Source: G963663775 sp963664255 (lineage in GTDB: Bacteria > Bacillota > Clostridia > Oscillospirales > Butyricicoccaceae). Taken from it: a stretch of 64,000 bases of DNA. The stretch spans positions 2,170,001-2,234,000 of the forward strand of contig OY760938.1 of NCBI GenBank assembly GCA_963664255.1. Reading direction: 5' to 3'. Made by a program: the position numbers and the translations under genes. Position 1 is the stretch's first letter; each line of letters starts with the position of its first letter. Of the stretch, positions 55,093-63,862 are shown piece after piece. Under the pieces are notes generated by a model, which was given only the letters and a program-made list of their open reading frames with translations, searched no databases and was not told where the DNA came from.

Positions 55093-56070
55093 ATGGATAA
55101 CAAACCGATTAAAAGAATCGGCGTACTCACCAGTGGCGGTGACGCGCCGGGAATGAATGCTGCAATTCGTGCAATCGTGCGCGCTGCAACCGCACAGGGC
55201 ATTGCTGTTTTGGGCATTCGCCGCGGATACAGCGGACTGATTAACGGCGATGTGATTGAGCTGGACGCGCGCAGCGTGGACGGCATCATTACCAAGGGCG
55301 GCACCATGCTGTATACCGCGCGCTGCATGGAAATGCTGACACCGGAAGGCTTGGACAAGGCGGCAAACACCTGTAAATACATGGGTATTGATGGGTTGAT
55401 TGCCATTGGCGGTGACGGCACATTCCGTGGCGCACAGGCATTGGCGCGCAAGGGTGTACCGGCGGTGGGTATCCCAGGCACGATTGATAACGACATTGTA
55501 TGCTCGGATTATACCATTGGCTTTGATACGGCGTGCAATACAGCAGTAGAAGCGATTGACAAGCTGCGTGACACCATGCAGTCGCATGAACGCTGCTCCA
55601 TCGTTGAAGTGATGGGACGTTATGCAGGGCATTTGGCGCTGAATGTTGGTGTTGCAGTGGGTGCAACCGCAATTCTTCTGCCGGAGCGTGAAATCGAATT
55701 TGAAGAGGCGGTCATTGAAAAAATGCGTGCAGGTCGCATCAAGGGCAGAAATCACCACATCATCATCGTGGCAGAAGGCTATGGTTCTGCACAGGATGTG
55801 GCAGAGCGCATTCATGAAGCAACCGGTATTGATACCCGTGTGACCATTTTGGGACATATCCAGCGTGGCGGTTCTCCGAGCACGCAAGACCGTGTCATGG
55901 CAACTCGCATGGGTTATGTGGCAGTGAAAACCTTGGTGGAAGGCAAGACCAATCGCGTTGTGGTATTTGATAACAATGCGGTTGTGGATTATGACATTGA
56001 GGAAGGTCTGGCGCGCAAGAAGGATTTGAATCAGGCGTTGTTTGAAGCGGCACAGATGGTTGCCATCTAA
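55093..56070 (+). CDS. pfkA: ATP-dependent 6-phosphofructokinase
   Basis: The 325-residue enzyme has the ATP loop VLTSGGDAPGMNAAIRA, IGGDGTFRG, the catalytic PGTIDNDI, EVMGRYAGHLAL and GHIQRGGSPS. Gly at the GGDGT motif position marks it as ATP-dependent. It commits fructose 6-phosphate to glycolysis. ATG 55093 follows GGAGGG; the open frame from 55057 is not used. Its stop codon TAA shares its last base with repeat copy C. Confidence 0.97.
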   Translation: MDNKPIKRIGVLTSGGDAPGMNAAIRAIVRAATAQGIAVLGIRRGYSGLINGDVIELDARSVDGIITKGGTMLYTARCMEMLTPEGLDKAANTCKYMGIDGLIAIGGDGTFRGAQALARKGVPAVGIPGTIDNDIVCSDYTIGFDTACNTAVEAIDKLRDTMQSHERCSIVEVMGRYAGHLALNVGVAVGATAILLPEREIEFEEAVIEKMRAGRIKGRNHHIIIVAEGYGSAQDVAERIHEATGIDTRVTILGHIQRGGSPSTQDRVMATRMGYVAVKTLVEGKTNRVVVFDNNAVVDYDIEEGLARKKDLNQALFEAAQMVAI

Positions 56071-56271
56071 GAACCTGTATTCATAACGCCGAACAGCCGT
56101 ATTTAAGAAATCCTTTCTACCATACAGCGTTAAAACTCCTTGGCATACACCAAGTCCACCAGTGGATTTTCTCGCACTGACGTGCTCACCTTATATTCCT
56201 GCGTCTTTTTGCCTTGGCTGGCAAAAAATCTTTCTTAAATTCACCCGTTCTCGTTTATGAATACAAGTTCT
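56070..56271. repeat. 202-bp structured palindromic repeat, copy C
   Basis: It begins inside the pfkA stop codon. The ends are AGAACCTGTATTCATAACGC on the left and, on the other strand from the right, AGAACTTGTATTCATAA. TCCA-ccag-TGGA replaces the TCCC/GGGA hairpin of copies A and B, keeping the pairing. TTTTTGCC pairs with GGCAAAAA. It lies between convergent pfkA and rny. Confidence 0.9.
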
Positions 56272-56293
56272 AAAAACCCTATATACATTGTGA

Positions 56294-56340
56294 GAACCCC
56301 CGTTGGAAATTCGTTTCTGATTCCAACGGGGGTTCCTTTT
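56294..56340 (+). terminator. Terminator after pfkA
   Basis: GAACCCCCGTTGGAA (56294-56308) pairs perfectly with 56321-56335, followed by CTTTTT. Confidence 0.9.
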
Positions 56341-56404
56341 TGCAGAAAAATACCCACCCAACAGCATTTGTCGAGTGGATATTTTGTTATAGTTTCAATA
56401 TTTG

Positions 56405-57949
56405 TTACTTTGCGTAATCAATTATACGCGTTTCACGCACCATGTTGATTTTAATTTGACCGGGATAGCTCAGCTCATCTTCAATATGCTTGGCAATTTC
56501 GCGAGAGAGAATGACCATTGCGTCGTCGGAAACCTGGTCCGGCTTGACAATGATGCGAATTTCGCGACCTGCCTGGATTGCGTAAGAGCTTGCAACACCT
56601 TCGGTGGTGTTGGCGATTTCTTCGAGTTTTTCCAAGCGTTTGATATAGTTTTCCAAGTTTTCACGGCGTGCGCCGGGACGTGCCGCAGAAATCGCATCTG
56701 CTGCCTGCACCAGACATGCTTCGATGGTTTTGGGTTCTACATCCCCGTGGTGTGCTGCAATCGCGTGCACCACCGCGGCTTGTTCCTTATATCGCTTTGC
56801 CAAATCAACGCCGATGCTGACATGGGAGCCTTCCACCTCGTGGTCAATCGCTTTGCCGATGTCATGCAGCAATCCGCCGCGGATGGCAAGGGTGGGGTCA
56901 ATGCCGAGTTCAGACGCCAAAACCCCCGAAATTTGTGCCACTTCAATGGAGTGCTGCAGCACATTTTGTCCATAACTGGTGCGATAACGCAGGCGTCCGA
57001 GCAGTTTAATCAGCTCTGGGTGCAGGTTGTGAATGCCAACCTCAAAAATGGCACTTTCACCGGCAGCTTTCATAATCTGCTCGATTTCTTTACGAGATTT
57101 TTCGACCATTTCTTCGATGCGTGCCGGATGAATACGACCATCTGTAATCAATTTTTCCAGCGTCATGCGTGCGATTTCACGACGAACGGGGTCAAAAGAG
57201 GACAGGGTAATGGCCTCCGGTGTGTCATCAATAATCAAATCAACACCGGTCAAGGATTCCAGCGTGCGGATATTGCGTCCTTCACGCCCAATGATGCGCC
57301 CCTTCATTTCATCGCTTGGCAGCGGCACAACCGAAACCGTGGCTTCTGTGACATAGTCTGCCGCACAACGCTGAATCGCAGTGGAAATCATTTCGCGGGC
57401 GAACATATCTGCATCTTCTTTGGTGCGCTGCTGGATTTCGCGCAGCTTAACCGCTGCGTCATGCTGTGCTTCACGTTCAATGGTGCTGACCAAATAGTCT
57501 TTCGCCTCATCGCGTGAAAATCCGGAGATGCGCTCCAGTTCTGTGATTTGCTTGGTGCGAATTTCTTCGCATTCCGCTTGCATCTTATGCAATTTGTCGG
57601 TACGTCTGTCCAAATCCAGACTTTTTTGCTCTACAGAATCGGTTTTTTTGTCCAATGTTTCTTCTTTTTGCATCAGACGTCGTTCTAATTTTTGGGTTTC
57701 ATTCCGACGCTCCTTGATTTCACGCTCCGCCTCGGTGCGGTTTTTGTGAATTTCGTCTTTTGCCTCTAGAATGGCCTCTCGTTTCTTGGTTTCGCCAGCT
57801 TTAATGGCTTCGTTTAAAATACGTGTTGCTTCTTGTTCTGCGGTGCCGATTTCTTTTTCTGCAATATTTTTTCTATAAAGAAAGCCGATGACCGAACCCG
57901 CGGCCACACCGACGACAGCAGCAATGATGGTAAAAATAATTCCTTGCAT
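56405..57949 (-). CDS. rny: Ribonuclease Y
   Basis: The 514-residue protein has one N-terminal membrane segment (IIFTIIAAVVGVAAG), a long charged coiled coil (about 25-195), a KH domain (GRIIGREGRNIRTLESLTG) and an HD domain with HDIGKA and AAHHGD. It starts mRNA decay at the membrane in Bacillota. ATG 57949 fits the family. GGGAGG lies 14 bases upstream, a rather long spacing, and no better start is visible in the open frame that reaches 58045. It is convergent with pfkA. Confidence 0.97.
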   Translation of the reverse strand: MQGIIFTIIAAVVGVAAGSVIGFLYRKNIAEKEIGTAEQEATRILNEAIKAGETKKREAILEAKDEIHKNRTEAEREIKERRNETQKLERRLMQKEETLDKKTDSVEQKSLDLDRRTDKLHKMQAECEEIRTKQITELERISGFSRDEAKDYLVSTIEREAQHDAAVKLREIQQRTKEDADMFAREMISTAIQRCAADYVTEATVSVVPLPSDEMKGRIIGREGRNIRTLESLTGVDLIIDDTPEAITLSSFDPVRREIARMTLEKLITDGRIHPARIEEMVEKSRKEIEQIMKAAGESAIFEVGIHNLHPELIKLLGRLRYRTSYGQNVLQHSIEVAQISGVLASELGIDPTLAIRGGLLHDIGKAIDHEVEGSHVSIGVDLAKRYKEQAAVVHAIAAHHGDVEPKTIEACLVQAADAISAARPGARRENLENYIKRLEKLEEIANTTEGVASSYAIQAGREIRIIVKPDQVSDDAMVILSREIAKHIEDELSYPGQIKINMVRETRIIDYAK

Positions 57950-58151
57950 TTGGTTAAAACATACCTCCCTTTCTTTTTGTGCGTTTTTAATGGTTTTGAA
58001 ATAAATCTTTTGGCTGTTTTCATGCAAAGAATACATGACTATCACAAAAGGTATTATATATCAATAATATAGCTTTTTGTCACGCCTGTCAAGAAAAAAC
58101 CATGTAGAGATGGGATACCTATATATAAATAAAAAAATATTATTTTCGCCC

Positions 58152-58181
58152 TTGTTCAAGGTTGGTCAGTTATAGTATAAT
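58152..58181 (+). promoter_or_regulatory. Promoter of pgeF
   Basis: TTGTTC (58152-58157) and TATAAT (58176-58181) are 18 bases apart. Confidence 0.55.
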
Positions 58182-58238
58182 AAAATAGAGTTTCTATTCA
58201 GAATCTACGAATTCTATCTTGTAAAAGAAGGTTTTGAG

Positions 58239-59042
58239 ATGCATCAAACAATGTGCCGCAATCAGTGCGGTGATGTGATTTATTATACATGCAGTCGGAT
58301 GCAGGCGGTGCGCCATGCGTTCACGACAAAGCGCGGCGGGGTATCCACAGGAGATTGTGAAAGCTTGAATCTTGGGTTCAACCGTGGGGATACGCGGGAA
58401 AATGTGCTGCAAAATTACAGACGGCTGACGGATGCGCTGTGTATGCCGCTTGACCGCCTGACCATGACCTGCCAGGTGCACGGAGATGCTGTTTCCGTAG
58501 TGACACAGGAGCAGATTGGCATGGGGCAGCAGCAGCCCATGGCATGGCAGTCGGATGCCATTATCACAAACTTGCCGAATGTGCCCTTAATCGGTTATTA
58601 TGCGGACTGCGTGGTGGCATTGCTGTTTGACCCTGTGAGCCAGACGATAGGGGTGTGTCATGCGGGTTGGCGTGGCACTGCCGCAGGGATTTTAGAGAAA
58701 ACGGTGAATAAAATGGTGCAAGCGTTGGGCACCAAACGGGATAGCCTGATTGCGGTGCTGAGTCCTTCCATCGGTGCGTGCTGTTTTGAAACCGATGCGG
58801 ATGTGCCAACGGCAATGGAAGCGCAGATGGGGGATTGGGTGCAGCCTATGATTTCTGCGCGCGGCAATAAGTTTTTCATTGATTTGCAGCGTATCAATTT
58901 ACAGCAATTACAGCACGCAGGCGTTTCAGCAGAAAATATGGTGGATAGCGGCATCTGCACGCGCTGTCAGCATGAAACATTTTGGTCACATCGTGCCACC
59001 CATGGGCATCGCGGTGTGCAAGGGGCAGTGATTTGCTTGTGA
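58239..59042 (+). CDS. pgeF: Multicopper-oxidase-like purine/peptidoglycan editing protein (YfiH/PgeF)
   Basis: The 267-residue protein carries the YfiH zinc ligands in CQVHGD, GYYADCV and GVCHAGWRGTAAG, and SPSIGACCFE. Members act as purine nucleoside phosphorylases/deaminases (also called laccase-domain proteins), and in enteric bacteria edit peptidoglycan precursors. AAGAAGG precedes ATG 58239. It has its own promoter and is followed by an unrelated lipoprotein gene. Confidence 0.93.
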   Translation: MHQTMCRNQCGDVIYYTCSRMQAVRHAFTTKRGGVSTGDCESLNLGFNRGDTRENVLQNYRRLTDALCMPLDRLTMTCQVHGDAVSVVTQEQIGMGQQQPMAWQSDAIITNLPNVPLIGYYADCVVALLFDPVSQTIGVCHAGWRGTAAGILEKTVNKMVQALGTKRDSLIAVLSPSIGACCFETDADVPTAMEAQMGDWVQPMISARGNKFFIDLQRINLQQLQHAGVSAENMVDSGICTRCQHETFWSHRATHGHRGVQGAVICL

Positions 59043-59116
59043 TGTACTTCCTTAAGAGAGAGCATCTTGGGGTTTTATGCGGTGTCCTTTTGTGAAAATC
59101 ACCGTAAATATGAGAA

Positions 59117-60706
59117 ATGAGGAGCAGTATCCTCTTGTTTTATGCAAAGCTACGCGCAATATCTGCGCTTTTATGTTTGTGCCTGTTGCTTTCCGGCTGC
59201 ACGCTTACTGAGCGACTGGAAAGCGCACAGGACAATTCTTCTTCTGCCCAGACGGAATCGGGCGAAAGCCAAAACACCTATTTCGGCATGGCATACAACA
59301 CCGGTGAGCACGTCAATCCGATTACCAGCACTTCCCGCATCAATCGACTGTTGATTGATGCACTATATGAAGGGCTTTTTGTGTTGAATGATACCTTTGC
59401 GCCGGAAAATGTGCTTTGTGACAGCTATAGCAATGATGGAACAACCTTCACCTTTCACCTGAAAAGTGGCGTGACATTTTGGTCGGGGCAGCCACTGCGT
59501 GCATCGGATGTGGTATATACCTACACATTGGCGCAAAAAACGACAACCTCGCCGTATTATGCGCGTATGCAGCAAGTGTCCTCTATGCAGGCCGTCGATG
59601 CAAATACGGTACGGATTACACTAAAAGAACCGAATACGCAGTTTGCAAAGCTGCTCGACATTCCTGTTTTTCGTCAGGGCACGGAAAATGATGCGTTTTC
59701 CGACGGCACAGGACCGTATCAGCCGCAGTCAGATGCTTCGGTGCATTGGCTGACTGCGTATCAAAATTGGCACCAAGGGGTGGTGACAACCTATCCCAAA
59801 ATCAATTTGGTGACCACAACGCGCTCAGATGCGATTGTGTACAGCTTTGAAACGGGCGATGTGTCCTTGACACGAGCAGACCGCATCAGCGCGACTCCGG
59901 CAACCATACGAGGTGCGGTTGAGATTTATCAAATGCCAACCACAAAGCTGCAGTATTTGGGCTTTCAGTTCAGCCGTGCACCATATCAAGCGGCGGCAGT
60001 GCGGCAAGCCATCAGCATGGTGGTGGACCGCGCCAGCATTTGCACAACACAGCTGCAAAGCTTTGCTGACCCCGCGGTTTTGCCAGTCAATCCACAGCCT
60101 GCGGAAACGGAAGCATTGTCTTATACCCTGTCAGGAGATGCCGAAGCGGCACTGGCACTGCTGGAGAAAGCAGGTGTTTTGGACAGCGATGGCAATGGCG
60201 TGCTGGACTATACGGATGCCGCCGGAAAGCGTGTGCCATTCGCACCCGTGATTTTGGTAAATAATGAAAACACGTTCAAGGTGGCGGCGGCACAGCAGGT
60301 TGCCACCTATTTGGAAACCATCGGTGTACCCGCAACTGTGCAGGCGGTCAGCTTCGCAGACTATCAGCAAGCGATTGCTGCAGGGCAATATGATTTGTAC
60401 TATGCGGAAACGCAGATGACGGCGGATTTTGATTTGCGACCGCTGATTGGGACGGGTGGCGCGCTGAATTACGGCGCATATTCCAATGGATTGACCGATG
60501 CGGCACTGCAGCAGCTGCGCACCGCATCCGGCAGCACGCTGGAGGGCTTGCAGCAGACCTTGTATGAACAGCTGCTCAGCACCATGCCGATTATCCCCAT
60601 TGCATTTTTGCGCGGACAAATTGCATTGCGCAGCGGGTTGATTCCCAATTACACCTGTGCGCCGGATACGGCATTTTATCAGATGCAGAATTGGAGGCAG
60701 CCATAA
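59117..60706 (+). CDS. Oligopeptide-type (SBP_bac_5) solute-binding lipoprotein
   Basis: The protein of about 529 residues has a lipobox LLLSGC and an SBP_bac_5 domain: DALYEGLFVLND, FTFHLKSGVTFWSGQPLRASDVVYTY split by loops, and a C-terminal YEQLLSTMPIIPI. It binds peptides, nickel or similar solutes outside the membrane. The start is uncertain: ATG 59117 has no ribosome binding site, whereas TTG 59135 has GGAG 10 bases upstream and gives a more typical signal. No permease gene is adjacent. mnmA starts on its stop codon (TAATG). Confidence 0.88.
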   Translation: MRSSILLFYAKLRAISALLCLCLLLSGCTLTERLESAQDNSSSAQTESGESQNTYFGMAYNTGEHVNPITSTSRINRLLIDALYEGLFVLNDTFAPENVLCDSYSNDGTTFTFHLKSGVTFWSGQPLRASDVVYTYTLAQKTTTSPYYARMQQVSSMQAVDANTVRITLKEPNTQFAKLLDIPVFRQGTENDAFSDGTGPYQPQSDASVHWLTAYQNWHQGVVTTYPKINLVTTTRSDAIVYSFETGDVSLTRADRISATPATIRGAVEIYQMPTTKLQYLGFQFSRAPYQAAAVRQAISMVVDRASICTTQLQSFADPAVLPVNPQPAETEALSYTLSGDAEAALALLEKAGVLDSDGNGVLDYTDAAGKRVPFAPVILVNNENTFKVAAAQQVATYLETIGVPATVQAVSFADYQQAIAAGQYDLYYAETQMTADFDLRPLIGTGGALNYGAYSNGLTDAALQQLRTASGSTLEGLQQTLYEQLLSTMPIIPIAFLRGQIALRSGLIPNYTCAPDTAFYQMQNWRQP

Positions 60707-61734
60707 TGGAAAAGGTTGTGTTGGGATTGTCCGGCGGCGTGGATTCTGCGGTTGCGGCGGCAGAGCTGCGTGCACGCGGATTTGAAGTGCACGGTTTGTT
60801 TTTAGATGTTGGATTGGGCAGTGCACCCAAAGCGCAGGAGGTTGCGGATGCATTGGGGATTCCTTTATATATTGCGCCGCGTGCGCAGGCCTTGGAAGAA
60901 CACGTGTGCTCTTATTTTGCGCAGGAATATCAAAATGGACGCACACCAAACCCTTGTGTGGTGTGTAATCCCTTGGTGAAATTTCGCACGATGGTAGACT
61001 ATGCAGATGAAATTGGTGCGCCATATTTGGCAACGGGGCACTATGCCTGCACCGGAAAAGATGCCCAAGGGCGTGCACTGCTGCTGCGTGCGTATTCCGA
61101 AAAAGACCAGAGCTATATGCTGCATCGTTTGCGCCGCGAAACCATCGCGCGCTGCATTTTTCCATTGGGCGAGATGCCGGATAAGGCACAGGTGCGAGAA
61201 AAGGCACGTGCATATGCGTTGCCGTCAGCAGAATCGCCGGATAGCATGGATATTTGCTTCATTCAAGACGGGGATTTCGCCGGATGGCTGGAACAGCGTG
61301 GGATACAGACACCGCCGGGTGATTTTGTGGATGAGCAGGGAAACGTATTGGGACGGCACGCAGGCATTCATCATTATACGGTGGGACAGCGCAGAGGTCT
61401 GGGCATTGCGGCAAAGGGGCGTTTGTTCGTACAGCGGTTGGATGTGCCAAACAATCGTGTGGTGTTGGCGCTGCATGATGTGTTCCAGGATAGCATCCGC
61501 GTGGAAAATATCAACTACTGCGCGCCGGAATATGCGCAGCATGGTCCGTTCCGCTGTGAAGTGCGGGTGCGATATTCCAAAAAGGCAGCTTGGGCAACCG
61601 TTTATCCGGAGGGAAATCATGCACGGGTGGTGTTTGAAACAGCGGTGCGTGCACCGGCAGCGGGGCAGGCGGCAGTGTTTTATGATGACCGCATTGTGAT
61701 TGGCGGTGGATTCATCGCCTCTGCTGAGGCTTAG
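60706..61734 (+). CDS. mnmA: tRNA 2-thiouridylase MnmA
   Basis: The 342-residue protein has the PP-loop GLSGGVDSAVAAA, TPNPCVVCNPLVKF with one catalytic Cys, GHYACTG, DQSYMLHRL and DSMDICFIQDGDF. It puts sulfur on U34 of Lys, Glu and Gln tRNAs. The second catalytic Cys is in DICFI. ATG 60706 overlaps the previous stop (TAATG) and has GGAGG upstream; it is preferred to TTG 60691. It is slightly shorter than many MnmA proteins but lacks nothing obvious. Confidence 0.94.
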   Translation: MEKVVLGLSGGVDSAVAAAELRARGFEVHGLFLDVGLGSAPKAQEVADALGIPLYIAPRAQALEEHVCSYFAQEYQNGRTPNPCVVCNPLVKFRTMVDYADEIGAPYLATGHYACTGKDAQGRALLLRAYSEKDQSYMLHRLRRETIARCIFPLGEMPDKAQVREKARAYALPSAESPDSMDICFIQDGDFAGWLEQRGIQTPPGDFVDEQGNVLGRHAGIHHYTVGQRRGLGIAAKGRLFVQRLDVPNNRVVLALHDVFQDSIRVENINYCAPEYAQHGPFRCEVRVRYSKKAAWATVYPEGNHARVVFETAVRAPAAGQAAVFYDDRIVIGGGFIASAEA

Positions 61735-61812
61735 AACCTATATACACAAACGAGAGCCGGAGGACTTGGGATTTTTTCCAAGTCCTCCGGCTCTCGTTTG
61801 TGTATACAGGTT
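61735..61812. terminator. Very long hairpin between mnmA and the chemoreceptor gene
   Basis: Arms of 35 bases (61735-61769 and 61778-61812, core GAGAGCCGGAGGACTTGG) match with a single mismatch. The only T run is in the 8-base loop. AACCTATATAC at the outer end resembles the ends of the 201-bp family, and the motif AGAACC starts in the mnmA stop. Termination on either strand is plausible. Confidence 0.75.
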
Positions 61813-61862
61813 ATCAAAACACCCCTTTGGGCATGATAATGAATGGACGCAGCAGAGCACCT

Positions 61863-63638
61863 TTATTCGACAACGTCTTCCAGAGGCATTTCGTTTGTGG
61901 CGGGCAGCCGCGTCTGGTCGCTTTCCAGTGCTTGGCTTGCATCTTCTGCAAGATGCTCCTGACGCAGGGTGAATTGTCCGATGAGCTCCTGCAGAATTTG
62001 TGCCTGTCCGGAAAGCTCCTCGCTTGCGGCGGCGCTTTCCTGTGCGGTGGCACTGTTTGTCTGCACGACAGATGCAATTTGCTCGACGCCAATGTCAACT
62101 TGGAAAATCGATTGGGCTTGCTGCTCGGAAGCGATGGTAATCTCATCTATCAGCTTTACAGCCTTTGCAGTCGCTTTTTGGCTTTCATCCAACGATTTTG
62201 CAGTGGAATTTGCAATTTGCGAACCCTTCTGCACAGAAGAAATCGTTTCCTCAATCAGTTGTGTGGTGCTCTTGGCTGCTTGGGCAGACTTGCTGGCAAG
62301 GTTTCTGACCTCATCTGCAACCACGGCAAAGCCCTTGCCTGCGGCCCCCGCGCGTGCCGCTTCGACTGCGGCATTCAGTGCCAAAATATTGGTCTGAAAT
62401 GCAATATCCTCAATAACCTTGATAATTTTGGATATTTCTGCGGATTTAGCGGTAATCTCATCCATAGCATTCACCATATTTTTCATCTGCACAGTGCTGT
62501 TTTGCAGCTCATGTCCTGCTAGTTCTGCACTATGGTTCGCCATTTTGGCGTTGTCTGCCGTTTGCTTGACTTGATTGGAGATTTCCATGATGGAAGCGGA
62601 CAGCTCCTCAATCGCGCTGGCTTGCTCTGTGGCACCCTGTGACAGCGCCTGTGCACCGTTGGAAACCTGTTCTGCACCATCAGCCACCTGATTGGATACA
62701 AAATTGATTTTCGCCAAAATACTGCTGAGTGTGAGGTTGATTTGGCGCATCGCCATCAAGATTTCATAATAAGCCCCGACATACTGCGTTTCAACAGCTG
62801 TTGCCAAGTTGAAATTGCCTTGTGCCATTTCGCCGAGCATATACTGGATGTCCTGTATGATGATTTTAAGGGTATCACTCATGTCAGAAAATGCCTGCGC
62901 AATTTGTCCAACTTCATCCTTGGTATGGATTTGAATATCTGTATGCAAGTTGCCGTTTCGGATTTCTGACGCAGCGTTCATGAGGGACTGCAAAGGCTTT
63001 ACAATCAACCGTATGATATATCTTGCCAGAAAAATGGCGCAGAGTGCAGCGGCGACCAGAACCAATAGAATAATCAGTATCGACACCCGAAACACAGAGT
63101 CCCCCAGGCGGCTTGCTGTATTTGCACCATCGTCATTATACTGCACCACCAGTTGGCTGGCAGTTGTCAGCTCTTGAAAGAGCTCCGCTGCATCTCCCAT
63201 CATCATATCCAAGGCTTGCTGATGTGTCTGCTGCTTGTGAAATCCCAGCACTTTGTCGCTCAGCGCAAGATATTGGTTCCATAAATCCTCTACATTTTTC
63301 ATCAGTGTGCTGTCGTTTTCATCCACCGCTGCATTTTCAAAGACCAGAAAGGAGCTGCTGATTTGACGGCGGGATAAATTGATTTCATTCATCAGCTGTG
63401 CAGCTTGGTTGGTATCGTCAACGAGAATATATTCCAGCTCCAAGATGCGGTAAGCAGAAATCATATTATTGACTTCGCCTGCCAAGACAATACAAGGTGT
63501 CCATTTTGCACCCGCTTCTTTACTATTCTCATTGATTCTGCTCATCAAAACCAAAGATGAGCCTGCTATGAGCGCCATACACAATAGCAAACTCATGACC
63601 AATACAAATAATTTGCTTGCAATTTTCAGGTGTTTCAT
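61863..63638 (-). CDS. Methyl-accepting chemotaxis protein
   Basis: The 591-residue receptor has a first membrane segment (LFVLVMSLLLCMALIAGSSL), a helical outer sensor of the four-helix-bundle type (to about 185) and a second membrane segment (VSILIILLVLVAAALCAIFLA split). A HAMP domain (IVKPLQSLMNAASEIRNGNL) and a signalling domain with the hairpin tip IAFQTNILALNAAVEAARAG follow. It passes ligand signals to CheA. ATG 63638 with GGAGG upstream replaces the open start at 63671. No other chemotaxis gene lies in the window. Confidence 0.95.
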   Translation of the reverse strand: MKHLKIASKLFVLVMSLLLCMALIAGSSLVLMSRINENSKEAGAKWTPCIVLAGEVNNMISAYRILELEYILVDDTNQAAQLMNEINLSRRQISSSFLVFENAAVDENDSTLMKNVEDLWNQYLALSDKVLGFHKQQTHQQALDMMMGDAAELFQELTTASQLVVQYNDDGANTASRLGDSVFRVSILIILLVLVAAALCAIFLARYIIRLIVKPLQSLMNAASEIRNGNLHTDIQIHTKDEVGQIAQAFSDMSDTLKIIIQDIQYMLGEMAQGNFNLATAVETQYVGAYYEILMAMRQINLTLSSILAKINFVSNQVADGAEQVSNGAQALSQGATEQASAIEELSASIMEISNQVKQTADNAKMANHSAELAGHELQNSTVQMKNMVNAMDEITAKSAEISKIIKVIEDIAFQTNILALNAAVEAARAGAAGKGFAVVADEVRNLASKSAQAAKSTTQLIEETISSVQKGSQIANSTAKSLDESQKATAKAVKLIDEITIASEQQAQSIFQVDIGVEQIASVVQTNSATAQESAAASEELSGQAQILQELIGQFTLRQEHLAEDASQALESDQTRLPATNEMPLEDVVE

Positions 63639-63701
63639 CGCTTCCTCCGAGGCTTTACGCTCCCCATGCACGATTGCATATAGATGAAAAATCCACTGTT
63701 T

Positions 63702-63790
63702 TAGAACCTATATGCACAACGGCAATGACACAAACAGAGCCTCTTTTCAGAGACCCCATTTGTGCAACTGCCCATACCCACATATCGTAT
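63702..63790. repeat. AGAACCTATAT motif, partial repeat end upstream of the chemoreceptor
   Basis: TTAGAACCTATATGCACAAC begins at about 63701 and resembles the outer ends of the 201-bp family and of the hairpin at 61735. No matching right end was found, so it may be a decayed copy. Confidence 0.35.
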
Positions 63791-63862
63791 ATAGACTTTC
63801 TAAATAGTACAAACGCGCATATATTCATTCGATTATGTAGCTGTATGACGCTGCCATGCAGC

